Shown: in pieces, positions 16,628 to 23,764 of the stretch
Layout: each line of letters begins with the position of its first letter
Numbering within the stretch: the stretch's first letter is position 1
Source of the DNA: Oscillospiraceae bacterium
GTDB taxonomy: Bacteria > Bacillota > Clostridia > Oscillospirales > Oscillospiraceae
Length of the DNA: 53,406 nucleotides
Assembly (NCBI GenBank): GCA_017621795.1
Contig: JAGASJ010000023.1
Coordinates: 1 to 53,406, forward strand
Reading direction: 5' to 3'
Notes under the pieces: generated by a model
Told to the model about the DNA's origin: nothing
The model's database searches: none
Seen by the model: the letters and a program-made list of their open reading frames with translations, nothing else
Program-made: the position numbers and the translations under genes

Positions 16628-18334
16628 ATGGTCGATCTATATACTGCGCAGGGGGAGCAGATGCCCTCTGTGCCGCTGCAAAGCTACCCGCGCCCCCAAT
16701 TCAAGCGGGAAAGTTATGTAAACCTGAACGGATGGTGGGATTTTACCGTCTCCGCAAGCGCGCAGCTGCCTGCGCATTACGACCGTCAGATCCTGGTGCC
16801 CTACTGCCCGGAGAGTCTGTTATCCGGGATTCATACCCATTTTCCCGAGGGCAGCAGTCTGTTTTACAGGCGGCATCTGCCGATCAAAAAACCGAAAAAC
16901 GGCAATCGAGTGTTGCTTCATTTCGGTGCGGTGGATCAATATGCGGAGATTTATGTAAACCAAAAAGCGGTATGCAGCCACGTGGGCGGTTATGACGCTT
17001 TTTCCTGCGACATTACGGATTTTTTGCAGGAGGAAAATGAGCTTGCGGTTCGCGCCACCGACGATCTGCGCAGCGATGTTTTACCCTACGGCAAGCAGAC
17101 ATTGAAGCGGGGCGGGATGTGGTATACCCCGGTTTCCGGCATTTGGCAGACGGTTTGGCTGGAGGAAGTGCCCCAAAGCTACATCACAGGCCTTGATATT
17201 CAAACCGATCTAAACCGGGCAGTGATCACTGTGACACCCGGGCTTTGCGGCACGGTGCTTTTTGAGGGGCAGAGTATCCCGCTTCAGGACGGAAAAGCGG
17301 TATTAAAGCCCCGCGAGATTCAATGCTGGAGTCCCGAAAACCCCCATCTTTACACCTTCACCGTTGAGGTCGGCGCAGACCGGGTCGAAAGCTACTTTGC
17401 ACTGCGCACCCTGTCGGTAAAGACGGTAAACGGGGTCCCGCGGCTGTGCCTGAACGAAAAGCCCTATTTCTTCCACGGGCTGTTGGATCAGGGCTACTAC
17501 AGCGACGGCCTGTTTACCCCTGCCTCGGAGGAAAATTTTGAAAACGACATTTTGCAGATGAAGGCCTTAGGCTTTAACACCCTGCGCAAGCACATCAAGG
17601 TAGAGCCGGAGCAGTTTTATTATTTGTGTGACAAATTGGGTATGGTGGTATTTCAGGATATGGTCAACAACGGCCGCTACAGCTTCCTGAGAGATACCGC
17701 ACTGCCCACCATCGGTCTGCAAAGGCGCAGTGACCGTAGGCTCCACCGTGATCCCGAAAGCAGAAAAGCCTTTCTGCAGGGAATGGAAAAAACGGTGCAG
17801 CAGCTGAAAAATCACCCCTGTGTGTGCTACTGGACCATCTTTAACGAAGGCTGGGGACAGTTTGACAGTGACCGTGTGTGCCGGCACTTGCGGGCGCTGG
17901 ACAGCAGCCGCATGATCGATACCACCTCCGGCTGGTTTCGTGGAAAAAACACGGATGTGGAGAGTCTGCACATTTACTTTGGCTCCTGGAAAAAGCTCAA
18001 ATCCAAAGAACGTCCGCTGGTGCTCAGCGAGTTTGGCGGCTACTGCTACGCTGTAGAGCGGCACCTTTTTAATCCCCAAAAGTCCTACGGCTATAAGGCC
18101 TGTAAAACACAGGAGGATTTTTGCAGGGATTTGGAAAAGCTTTATACCGAGAGAATCATTCCCGCGGCACGAAAAGGACTTTGCGCCGCCATTTACACCC
18201 AGGTTTCCGACGTAGAGGACGAAATCAACGGCCTGCTGACCTACGACCGCAGGGTCTGCAAGGTGCAGCCGGAACCGATGCTGAAGATCGCCGCGGCCCT
18301 TCGTGAAGCGGCAGAAGAAGGAGAAAATTTATGA
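16628..18334 (+). CDS. Glycoside hydrolase family 2 enzyme
   Basis: A cytosolic glycosidase (no signal peptide), 568 residues. Domains: N-terminal jelly-roll sugar-binding (about 20-180; YVNLNGWWDF), a shortened Ig-like domain (about 185-265), and a TIM barrel from ~270. The acid/base glutamate is in FNEGWG near residue 409 and the nucleophile in LSEFGGY near 468. The fold covers beta-galactosidases, beta-glucuronidases and beta-mannosidases; substrate is not decidable. It starts one base after the MFS stop (ATG 16628; GTG 16619 also possible) and its stop overlaps the next start (ATGA). Confidence 0.92.
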   Translation: MVDLYTAQGEQMPSVPLQSYPRPQFKRESYVNLNGWWDFTVSASAQLPAHYDRQILVPYCPESLLSGIHTHFPEGSSLFYRRHLPIKKPKNGNRVLLHFGAVDQYAEIYVNQKAVCSHVGGYDAFSCDITDFLQEENELAVRATDDLRSDVLPYGKQTLKRGGMWYTPVSGIWQTVWLEEVPQSYITGLDIQTDLNRAVITVTPGLCGTVLFEGQSIPLQDGKAVLKPREIQCWSPENPHLYTFTVEVGADRVESYFALRTLSVKTVNGVPRLCLNEKPYFFHGLLDQGYYSDGLFTPASEENFENDILQMKALGFNTLRKHIKVEPEQFYYLCDKLGMVVFQDMVNNGRYSFLRDTALPTIGLQRRSDRRLHRDPESRKAFLQGMEKTVQQLKNHPCVCYWTIFNEGWGQFDSDRVCRHLRALDSSRMIDTTSGWFRGKNTDVESLHIYFGSWKKLKSKERPLVLSEFGGYCYAVERHLFNPQKSYGYKACKTQEDFCRDLEKLYTERIIPAARKGLCAAIYTQVSDVEDEINGLLTYDRRVCKVQPEPMLKIAAALREAAEEGENL

Positions 18335-19335
18335 CTAAGGGATATTTGTTCAAGCGCATTTTACACATGAACTTCGGCGCAATGTTCAAAAAGATCAATT
18401 CCATTCACAAAAAGACCGGAATGTCCCGCATCAAGATCTTTAAGGATATGAAGGATTGCGGCATCAAGTACGGCGCGGGCTATATGGACTACGACCTGTT
18501 CGAGATGTACAACCTGACCGATGAGCAGCGAGATACCTATCTGACCCGTGGACGGAATAACGACCTGGTAAAAAAGTACTGCGATATGGCCTATAGCGAG
18601 AGCTTTACCAACAAGGCCGCCTTCAACACCCGTTTTGCAGACTACATCAAGCGGGAGTGGATCCTCATAAAAGAGGATAATAAAGAGCAGGTTTTAGACT
18701 TTATCCGCCGCCACGATACCCTGATCGCAAAGCCTTTGGACGGCTGCTGCGGACGGGGCGTAGAGAAGCTGAAGGTGGCAGATTACGGTTCTGCCGAGGG
18801 GCTTTATGACCACATTCAAAGCCTGGGCGTCCGGTACGAGCTGGAAGAAGTGCTCGTCCAGCACGAAACCCTGAACGGTCTTTATCCCCACGCCATCAAT
18901 ACCCTGCGGGTGGTGACCATCAATCACAAGGGCACACCCCATCTGATCTGCACCTATTTCCGCATCGGTAACGGCGGCAAGCACGTGGACAACTTCAATA
19001 ACGGCGGTATGGTCGCCCCTGTAAACGAGGAGACCGGCGTGGTTCGTGAAAGCGCCATCGACAAGAAAAAGAATCTCTACGAGGTGCACCCGATGACCGG
19101 CACGCCCATTAAGGGCTTCCGCTTCCCCTACTGGCAGGAGGCCATCGACCTGTGTATGAAGGCCGCCACCGAAGTGCCGCAGATGGGCTATGTGGGCTGG
19201 GACGTGGCCTTTACCCCGGACGGACCGTGCTTGGTGGAGGGTAACGACCATCCCGGTCACGATATTTATCAGCTTCCCGAGCATACCCCGGATAAGATCG
19301 GTATGATGGGCAAATTTGACTTTATGAAGGAATAA
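18331..19335 (+). CDS. Sugar-transfer-associated ATP-grasp protein
   Basis: A 334-residue ATP-grasp enzyme. The central ATP-binding segment LIAKPLDGCCGRGVEKL (about 128-146) and the C-terminal metal-binding EGNDHPGHD match the ATPgrasp_ST family, which is found among glycosyltransferase and capsule genes and is thought to ligate carboxylates to amines during surface glycan modification. The exact reaction is unknown. Translationally coupled to the GH2 gene (ATGA overlap), and three bases before the MATE gene. Confidence 0.88.
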   Translation: MTKGYLFKRILHMNFGAMFKKINSIHKKTGMSRIKIFKDMKDCGIKYGAGYMDYDLFEMYNLTDEQRDTYLTRGRNNDLVKKYCDMAYSESFTNKAAFNTRFADYIKREWILIKEDNKEQVLDFIRRHDTLIAKPLDGCCGRGVEKLKVADYGSAEGLYDHIQSLGVRYELEEVLVQHETLNGLYPHAINTLRVVTINHKGTPHLICTYFRIGNGGKHVDNFNNGGMVAPVNEETGVVRESAIDKKKNLYEVHPMTGTPIKGFRFPYWQEAIDLCMKAATEVPQMGYVGWDVAFTPDGPCLVEGNDHPGHDIYQLPEHTPDKIGMMGKFDFMKE

Positions 19336-19338
19336 GAA

Positions 19339-20700
19339 ATGAAAAATACACAGCGGCTGGATTTATGTTCCGGTCCATTTCTGAAAAAAATCATTCTCTA
19401 TACCGTTCCGATCATTCTCACCAGTATGCTTCAGCTGCTGTTCAATGCGGCGGATCTGATGGTGGTGGGGCAGTTTCGGGGCAATAACGCGGTCAGCGCG
19501 GTTGGCGCTACCGGCTCTCTGGTCAATTTGATCGTGTGCCTGTTTGTGGGGCTTTCCACCGGTGCGGGTGTGTGCGTGGCACAGGGCATCGGCGCAAGGG
19601 ATCAGCAGCGGGTAAGCCGCGCGGTGCATACCGCTATTCCCGTGGGCATTATCGGCGGTGCAATACTCACCGTGGTAGGGCTTGTGCTGTCACCGACCTT
19701 GCTGCAAATGATGGACACTCCGGAAAATGTGGTGGGAATGTCCACCGTTTATCTGCGGATCTACTTTGCGGGCATTATTCCCATTATGGTATTTAATTTC
19801 GGCGCCGCCATCCTGCGCAGTGCAGGCGATACCAAAAGCCCCCTGATCTACCTGTCTGTTGCAGGTGTGATCAATGTGCTTTTAAACCTGTTGTTCGTGG
19901 TGGCTTTCGGTCGGGGCGTGGACGGCGTTGCCTGGGCGACCACCATCTCTCAGGCGGTGGCCTGCGTGCTGGTACTGCGGAAGCTGTCCAAACGGGAGGA
20001 CGGGTGCCGTCTGGAGCTGAAAAAGATGAAGATCTATGGGCACGTGCTGGGCAGGATCGTCCGCATCGGACTGCCTGCAGGTGTGCAGAGTATGCTCTTT
20101 TCCATCTCCAATGTGCTGATCCAGTCCTCCGTAAACTCCTTTGGCGAAATAGTACTCTCCGGCAATTCTGCCGCCGCCAATATTGAGGGCTTCGTGTATA
20201 TGGGTATGAATGCCTTTCAGCAGACCGCGATGACCTTCTCCGGTCAGAATGTAGGTGCGGGAAAATATAAAAATGTGGGCAAGGTGGTGCGGCTGAATAT
20301 GGCGTGCGCCGCAGTGATCGGCATTGCGCTCGGTGGACTGTTTTTCCTGCTTGCGGAGCATTTACTGCCCCTGTACCTGAAAGAAGGCGGAGAGGCCGTG
20401 CAATACGGCATCGATCGGATGACCTATATCTGCCTGCCCTACTTCTTGTGCGGCCTGATGGATGTGCTGTCCGGCGGCCTGCGGGGAATGGGCGCATCGG
20501 TCGTACCGATGATCGTCAGCGTTTTGGGTGTTTGCGGCCTGCGGATCTTGTGGATCTTTACAGTCTTCAAGAAGGTCAATACCCCCGCCTGCCTGTATAT
20601 CTCCTATCCCATCTCCTGGGTGATTACCGGCACAGTTCTGCTTGTGTGCTTTGTCCTTTTGCTTAGAAAACGGAAAAAGCAGGCGGCAGTGCTTGTGTAA
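19339..20700 (+). CDS. MATE-family efflux transporter
   Basis: A multidrug-and-toxin-extrusion family membrane protein, 453 residues, about 12 transmembrane helices in two similar halves; LLFNAADLMVVGQFRG in helix 1 and the loop after it is characteristic. It is the last gene of the operon beginning at 15328, so it may export a small product or sugar derivative of that pathway rather than a drug. A related MATE gene lies at 27697-29112. Confidence 0.92.
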   Translation: MKNTQRLDLCSGPFLKKIILYTVPIILTSMLQLLFNAADLMVVGQFRGNNAVSAVGATGSLVNLIVCLFVGLSTGAGVCVAQGIGARDQQRVSRAVHTAIPVGIIGGAILTVVGLVLSPTLLQMMDTPENVVGMSTVYLRIYFAGIIPIMVFNFGAAILRSAGDTKSPLIYLSVAGVINVLLNLLFVVAFGRGVDGVAWATTISQAVACVLVLRKLSKREDGCRLELKKMKIYGHVLGRIVRIGLPAGVQSMLFSISNVLIQSSVNSFGEIVLSGNSAAANIEGFVYMGMNAFQQTAMTFSGQNVGAGKYKNVGKVVRLNMACAAVIGIALGGLFFLLAEHLLPLYLKEGGEAVQYGIDRMTYICLPYFLCGLMDVLSGGLRGMGASVVPMIVSVLGVCGLRILWIFTVFKKVNTPACLYISYPISWVITGTVLLVCFVLLLRKRKKQAAVLV

Positions 20701-20728
20701 ATATTCCGTAAACAATGGCAAAAAACGG

Positions 20729-20756
20729 TTGAAATCACGAAAAACAGGACTATAAT
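20729..20756 (+). promoter_or_regulatory. Sigma-A promoter of the zinc-ribbon membrane protein gene
   Basis: TTGAAA (20729-20734), 16-base spacer, perfect TATAAT (20751-20756), 30 bases before the start codon. Confidence 0.7.
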
Positions 20757-20786
20757 ATCTTGTATCAAGTATTAAAAGGTGAATTT

Positions 20787-21176
20787 ATGGGCTTTTTCCA
20801 ACGAATAGGACTGGCAATGCGCCGCTTTATGATGGGGCGCTACGGCAGCGATCAACTGAATATGACCATGCTTGTGACGGCACTGGTGATTTATATTGTA
20901 TCCCTTTTTATTTCCAACGCCACCGCAAGCGCGATAATGATGGCGGTTTATATGCTGCTGATGTTCTACTGTATCTTCCGAATGATGTCCCGCAATACCT
21001 ATAAGCGCTATCAGGAAAATCGAAAATTCCTTCATTTCTTTGTGCGTCTGAAGGATCGGCAGCATCGGTATTTCAGCTGTCCCCGTTGTCGGCAGCAGGT
21101 GCGGGTACCTCGAAAAAAAGGGAAAATTGCCATTACCTGCCCAAAGTGTAAGGAACGCTTCGTCAAGAAAACCTAA
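20787..21176 (+). CDS. Small membrane protein with C-terminal zinc ribbon
   Basis: Function unknown, 129 residues. Two hydrophobic helices (about 27-45 and 48-65) are followed by a basic stretch and a zinc ribbon with two CxxC pairs (SCPRCRQQ and TCPKCKER). Clostridia often carry such proteins, with the ribbon on the cytosolic side. ATG 20787 follows AAAGGTG; a start nine codons earlier overlaps the promoter and is rejected. Monocistronic, ending at a 108-base imperfect palindrome. Confidence 0.8.
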   Translation: MGFFQRIGLAMRRFMMGRYGSDQLNMTMLVTALVIYIVSLFISNATASAIMMAVYMLLMFYCIFRMMSRNTYKRYQENRKFLHFFVRLKDRQHRYFSCPRCRQQVRVPRKKGKIAITCPKCKERFVKKT

Positions 21177-21284
21177 CCGGGGAGCGTCAGGAAGCGCAAC
21201 TCGAACAAACTTCACCACTCGCTGTACCTTTGTACAGCTTCGGGATTCAGTTTGTCCGATTTGCACTCCCTGCCATCTCCCCGG
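21177..21284. repeat. 108-base imperfect palindrome
   Basis: It begins right after the stop codon at 21176. Stem: CCGGGGAG/CTCCCCGG (8 bp), an 11/12 loop, then GCAA-c-TCG-a-ACAAACT paired with 249-264 of the 21 kb line (14 of 16 bp), a 10/11 loop, and CTGTAC/GTACAG closing a 4-base loop. No U-tract follows, so it is not a standard terminator. It could be a degenerate mobile palindrome or a structured RNA. Confidence 0.55.
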
Positions 21285-21304
21285 AGCATCAGCACTTCGT
21301 GCAA

Positions 21305-21361
21305 TTCATAATGTATAATGCATAATGCATAGTTTTAACGGGAAGGCGATGCCTTCCCGTT
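21305..21361. repeat. AT-rich TAATGCAT run plus hairpin
   Basis: A run of overlapping TAATGCATAATGCAT units is followed by a perfect 11-bp hairpin (AACGGGAAGGC, loop GAT). The same layout with a changed stem (GGGACGGC) occurs at 51207-51270. The hairpin may act as a weak terminator. Confidence 0.5.
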
Positions 21362-21402
21362 AGCTGTTGTGAAATGCGATCAAAAAATTTTTCAAAAAAC
21401 TG

Positions 21403-21431
21403 TTGACAAACCAAAACAGGTGTGATACTAT
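21403..21431 (+). promoter_or_regulatory. Sigma-A promoter of the perR operon
   Basis: TTGACA (21403-21408), 17-base spacer, TACTAT (21426-21431). The predicted transcription start falls at the edge of the Fur/PerR box. Confidence 0.85.
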
Positions 21432-21442
21432 CTATTTGTAAA

Positions 21443-21457
21443 TGATAGTTATTCTCA
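21443..21457. promoter_or_regulatory. Fur/PerR operator box
   Basis: TGATAGT-T-ATTCTCA is a 7-1-7 inverted repeat matching the classic TGATAAT-N-ATTATCA at all but two positions. It lies just downstream of the -10 box, where bound repressor would block transcription, indicating autoregulation of the gene at 21474. Confidence 0.8.
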
Positions 21458-21473
21458 TTTAGGAGGTGCGTTG

Positions 21474-21884
21474 ATGGCGAACGAAAAGAATTATAAGAAG
21501 CGCGATGCCATTTTATCGTACCTGCGGCAAACCCACACCCACCCCTCTGCAGAGATGGTATACGGGGAAGTGAAAAATCAGATTCCCGATATTTCCATGG
21601 CCACGGTTTACCGGAATTTAGCCACCTTCCGTCAGCGGGGCGATATCGTGTGTGTGGGCACCGTCAACGGTATGGAGCGCTACGATGGCAACACCCATCC
21701 CCACGTCCACTTTATTTGCGAAGGCTGTCACCAGGTGCTGGATATGCCTGGAATTTCCCTGTCGGAGCAGGTTTATACCCAAGCCCGCGACCTGTACGGC
21801 TATACCGCCAATTACTGTAATCTAACAATCAACGGTCTGTGTGATCAGTGCACGGCCAATAAAAAAGGAGAAAATATCGCATGA
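21474..21884 (+). CDS. perR: Fur-family regulator, PerR-like peroxide sensor
   Basis: A winged-helix metalloregulator, 136 residues. DNA-recognition segment [17 protein letters not shown] is at about 38-54, and structural zinc cysteines are in CEGC and CDQC. The five residues forming the PerR iron site appear conserved: His in THTHPSA, Asp in ERYDG, two His in HPHVHF and Asp in VLDM (Fur usually has Glu at the last). This and the downstream oxygen-defence genes favour PerR over Fur. ATG 21474 follows AGGAGG by 7 bases. Its stop overlaps the next start (ATGA). Confidence 0.88.
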   Translation: MANEKNYKKRDAILSYLRQTHTHPSAEMVYGEVKNQIPDISMATVYRNLATFRQRGDIVCVGTVNGMERYDGNTHPHVHFICEGCHQVLDMPGISLSEQVYTQARDLYGYTANYCNLTINGLCDQCTANKKGENIA

Positions 21885-21997
21885 AAAAGTTTGTTTGTAC
21901 TGTTTGCAACTATGTTTACGAAGGTGATGCCCTGCCTGAGGATTACGAGTGCCCTCTGTGCGGCGTAGGCCCTGAGCTTTTTGAAGAAGAAGAATAA
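21881..21997 (+). CDS. Minimal rubredoxin-like protein (38 residues)
   Basis: A very short iron-cysteine protein with two CxxC knuckles (VCTVCNY and ECPLCGV), enough for one Fe(SCys)4 centre, and an acidic tail FEEEE. Classical rubredoxins have about 52 residues, so this is a trimmed form. It is a close relative of the N-terminal domain of the next gene's rubrerythrin (both start MKKFVC, then Y-V and LPE/MPE). Likely an electron carrier to the peroxidase. It overlaps perR by ATGA and has AAAGGAG upstream, so it is translated with the regulator. Confidence 0.88.
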   Translation: MKKFVCTVCNYVYEGDALPEDYECPLCGVGPELFEEEE

Positions 21998-22034
21998 TAA
22001 AAAAATATTTATAAATGATTTTGGAGGAATTGAT

Positions 22035-22625
22035 ATGAAAAAGTTTGTATGCCCCGTTTGCGGTTATGTCCACGAAGCTGACGCAATGCCTGAAGGCTTT
22101 GTCTGCCCCATTTGCAAGGTTCCCGGCACCAAGTTCAAGGTGATGGAAGAAGGCAAGCTGGCTGCTGAGCACGAGTACGGCGTTTACGCAAAGACCGTCA
22201 AGAATAACCCCGATATTTCCGAGGAAGACAAGAAGTTCATTTTTGAGCAGCTGATGGCCAACTTCAACGGCGAATGTGCTGAGGTGGGTATGTATCTGTG
22301 CATGGCCCGCATTGCACACCGTGAGGGTTACCCCGAAATTGGTCTGTACTGGGAGAAGGCCGCCTACGAAGAGGCTGAGCACGCTTCCAAGTTCGCAGAG
22401 CTGCTGGGCGAGGACTTGGAGCCCAACATGAAGGCCACCACCAAGGACAATCTGGCCTGGCGTGTGGATTGCGAGTTCGGCGCTACTGCCGGCAAGTTTG
22501 ACCTGGCCAAGGTCGCCAAGGCAAACGGCCTGGACGCCATTCACGACACCGTACATGAGATGGCCCGCGACGAAGCCCGCCACGGCAAGGCTCTGAAGGG
22601 TCTGCTGGAAAGATACTTCAAGTAA
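22035..22625 (+). CDS. Reverse rubrerythrin (NADH-linked peroxide reductase)
   Basis: Reduces hydrogen peroxide (and oxygen) in anaerobes. A 196-residue protein with the rubredoxin domain first (CPVCGY, CPICKV; residues 1-38) and the diiron four-helix domain second (glutamates in [20 protein letters not shown] and DEARHGKAL), the reverse of ordinary rubrerythrin. ATG 22035 follows GGAGG. It lies 37 bases after the minimal rubredoxin gene in the PerR operon; homologues in Clostridium are strongly PerR-controlled. Confidence 0.94.
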   Translation: MKKFVCPVCGYVHEADAMPEGFVCPICKVPGTKFKVMEEGKLAAEHEYGVYAKTVKNNPDISEEDKKFIFEQLMANFNGECAEVGMYLCMARIAHREGYPEIGLYWEKAAYEEAEHASKFAELLGEDLEPNMKATTKDNLAWRVDCEFGATAGKFDLAKVAKANGLDAIHDTVHEMARDEARHGKALKGLLERYFK

Positions 22626-22639
22626 GCAAGAAGACGATT

Positions 22640-22677
22640 GGTTTTCCGCCGGTCCCCACACCGGGATCGGCGGTTTT
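22640..22677 (+). terminator. Probable partial terminator after rubrerythrin
   Basis: CCGCCG (22650-22655) pairs with CGGCGG (22668-22673) and is followed by TTTTCCC. The weak U-tract would allow some read-through to the desulforedoxin genes. Confidence 0.5.
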
Positions 22678-22687
22678 CCCAACCATC

Positions 22688-22705
22688 GGTTAGCGTACGC
22701 TAACC
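22688..22705. promoter_or_regulatory. Perfect 18-bp palindrome, possible operator
   Basis: GGTTAGCGTACGCTAACC is a perfect dyad placed 16 bases before the start codon at 22722, directly ahead of its AAAGGAGG site. It could be an operator or a hairpin next to the ribosome site. No known family consensus was recognised. Confidence 0.45.
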
Positions 22706-22721
22706 CAAAAGGAGGATCTAT

Positions 22722-23051
22722 ATGAAAATTCGTATTGACAAAGATATCGTAACCTTTACGCCCGAGCACGCCGCGGAAGCTGCGGAGCTGGAAGCCCTGT
22801 GGATCAAGATGGGCAACTGCGTGGGCGACAACAAGTCCCTGCAGCCGATTGGCGTATACCTGCCCTCTGAGAACAAAACTGCTACCTTCCATATTGCCGG
22901 TCTATCCAAGGAGGAAAAGGCAGCAATTCCCGAGATTCGCGCCCCTTACGACACCGATGTATACTGCGTCACCTGCAATAAGACCGTACAGGTAAAAGCG
23001 GGCGAAGTGGTTCCCTTCTGCTGCGGCAGACTGATGGAGATTCTGGACTGA
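22722..23051 (+). CDS. Desulforedoxin-like domain fused to an unrecognised N-terminal domain
   Basis: A 109-residue protein. The C-terminal ~35 residues (YCVTCNKTVQVKAGEVVPFC, then CG) carry C-x2-C-x14-CC, the iron ligands of desulforedoxin and of the desulfoferrodoxin N-domain. The first ~70 residues (starting MKIRIDKDIVTFTPEHAAEA) lack histidines and the glutamate expected for a superoxide reductase centre, so it should not be called superoxide reductase on this evidence. The domain order is also the reverse of desulfoferrodoxin. Strong AAAGGAGG site. Part of the oxygen-defence cluster; stop one base before the next ATG. Confidence 0.8.
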   Translation: MKIRIDKDIVTFTPEHAAEAAELEALWIKMGNCVGDNKSLQPIGVYLPSENKTATFHIAGLSKEEKAAIPEIRAPYDTDVYCVTCNKTVQVKAGEVVPFCCGRLMEILD

Positions 23052-23052
23052 T

Positions 23053-23196
23053 ATGGAACTGAAAGAAGGCTTGATTCCCGTGGTGCGGGCAGAGAAGGAC
23101 TGTCAGGTCTACTGCCCCGTCTGCCATAAGATTTTGGACGTAAACGCAGGAGAACCCATCCCCCGCTGCTGCGGTAAACCCATGAAAATCCTATAA
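23053..23196 (+). CDS. Desulforedoxin-like protein (47 residues)
   Basis: A small iron-cysteine protein with the same C-x2-C-x14-CC pattern as its neighbour (YCPVCHKILDVNAGEPIPRC, then CG) and almost nothing else, comparable to the 36-residue desulforedoxin. Probably an electron carrier for peroxide or superoxide reduction. It starts one base after the upstream stop, so translation is coupled; its own ribosome site is weak. The two adjacent genes look like an ancient tandem duplication of the cysteine domain. Confidence 0.82.
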   Translation: MELKEGLIPVVRAEKDCQVYCPVCHKILDVNAGEPIPRCCGKPMKIL

Positions 23197-23260
23197 ACGA
23201 ATGGGCAGGTAGGGAATGACCTGTGTGTCATTCCGGGAAAATCCTTATAATACAAAGAAC

Positions 23261-23287
23261 AAGGGGCGGCACACAGGCCGCCCCCTT
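23261..23287 (+). terminator. Terminator ending the oxygen-defence cluster
   Basis: AAGGGGCGGC pairs with GCCGCCCC followed by CTT around the loop ACACAG. Stem core and loop are identical to 10206-10227. Confidence 0.65.
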
Positions 23288-23299
23288 GAAAACTTATCC

Positions 23300-23330
23300 A
23301 AGATGTGCTATCGTAAAGGTAGCACATCTT
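23300..23330 (+). promoter_or_regulatory. Leader hairpin before the small membrane protein gene
   Basis: A perfect 11-bp stem (AAGATGTGCTA/TAGCACATCTT, 9-base loop) followed by CTGTTTT, ending 10 bases before the GAGGTG ribosome site of the gene at 23349. It may be an attenuator or an mRNA 5'-end stabiliser. Confidence 0.5.
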
Positions 23331-23348
23331 CTGTTTTGAGGTGATTTT

Positions 23349-23687
23349 ATGAAGAAAAAATCAACCGCATCATTATGTATCGTCATTCCCTTGCTGGTCA
23401 AAATCGGGATCGTCATTGCCTTCGGGCTTGCCGGTATTTTAGAAGTTCCAACCGAAAGAGGTACAGTATACTCAATATTGATGTATATATCCATATTCGG
23501 TTTGATACTGTTGCCCATTCCCAGCATGGCATCTTCCATTGTAGGCATCATTCGCACTGCAGAATTAAGAAAACAAGGCAAAAAAACAGGATATCTCATT
23601 TTGATCGGCATATTCAACATCGTTGTTTCTTTCGTTGTTGAATTTATTTTGTTAAAAGCCATTTTTATTGCCGATTCCGGTGTTTAA
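23349..23687 (+). CDS. Small hydrophobic membrane protein
   Basis: Function unknown, 112 residues. Three probable transmembrane helices (about 9-31, 41-65, 80-105) with a short basic cytosolic loop (RTAELRKQGKKTG) between the last two. GAGGTG precedes ATG. Base composition is visibly more AT-rich than neighbouring genes, hinting at separate acquisition. No promoter was found; it is preceded by a hairpin leader and followed by a terminator, so it stands alone. Confidence 0.7.
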   Translation: MKKKSTASLCIVIPLLVKIGIVIAFGLAGILEVPTERGTVYSILMYISIFGLILLPIPSMASSIVGIIRTAELRKQGKKTGYLILIGIFNIVVSFVVEFILLKAIFIADSGV

Positions 23688-23734
23688 GTGTTTGTCTCTA
23701 CACCCACAAAGGCGTAGGGCAGCTTAAAAATTGT

Positions 23735-23763
23735 GGGCGTGTTGCTTTGCAACACGCCCTTTT
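23735..23763. terminator. Bidirectional terminator (GGGCGTGTTGC module)
   Basis: A perfect 11-bp stem GGGCGTGTTGC/GCAACACGCCC with loop TTT and trailing TTTT. It separates the convergent small membrane protein and XRE-LiaF genes. The same 11-bp stem with another loop occurs at 38458-38487. Confidence 0.8.
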
Positions 23764-23764
23764 G

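Noticed and set aside
22722-23051. Calling this gene superoxide reductase (desulfoferrodoxin)
   Set aside because: Only the iron-cysteine domain is present, at the wrong end. The histidine ligands and glutamate of the superoxide reductase centre are not visible.
23245-23251. TATAAT-like box at 23246-23251 as promoter of the small membrane protein
   Set aside because: No -35 at any acceptable spacing, and the terminator at 23261-23287 lies between it and the gene.
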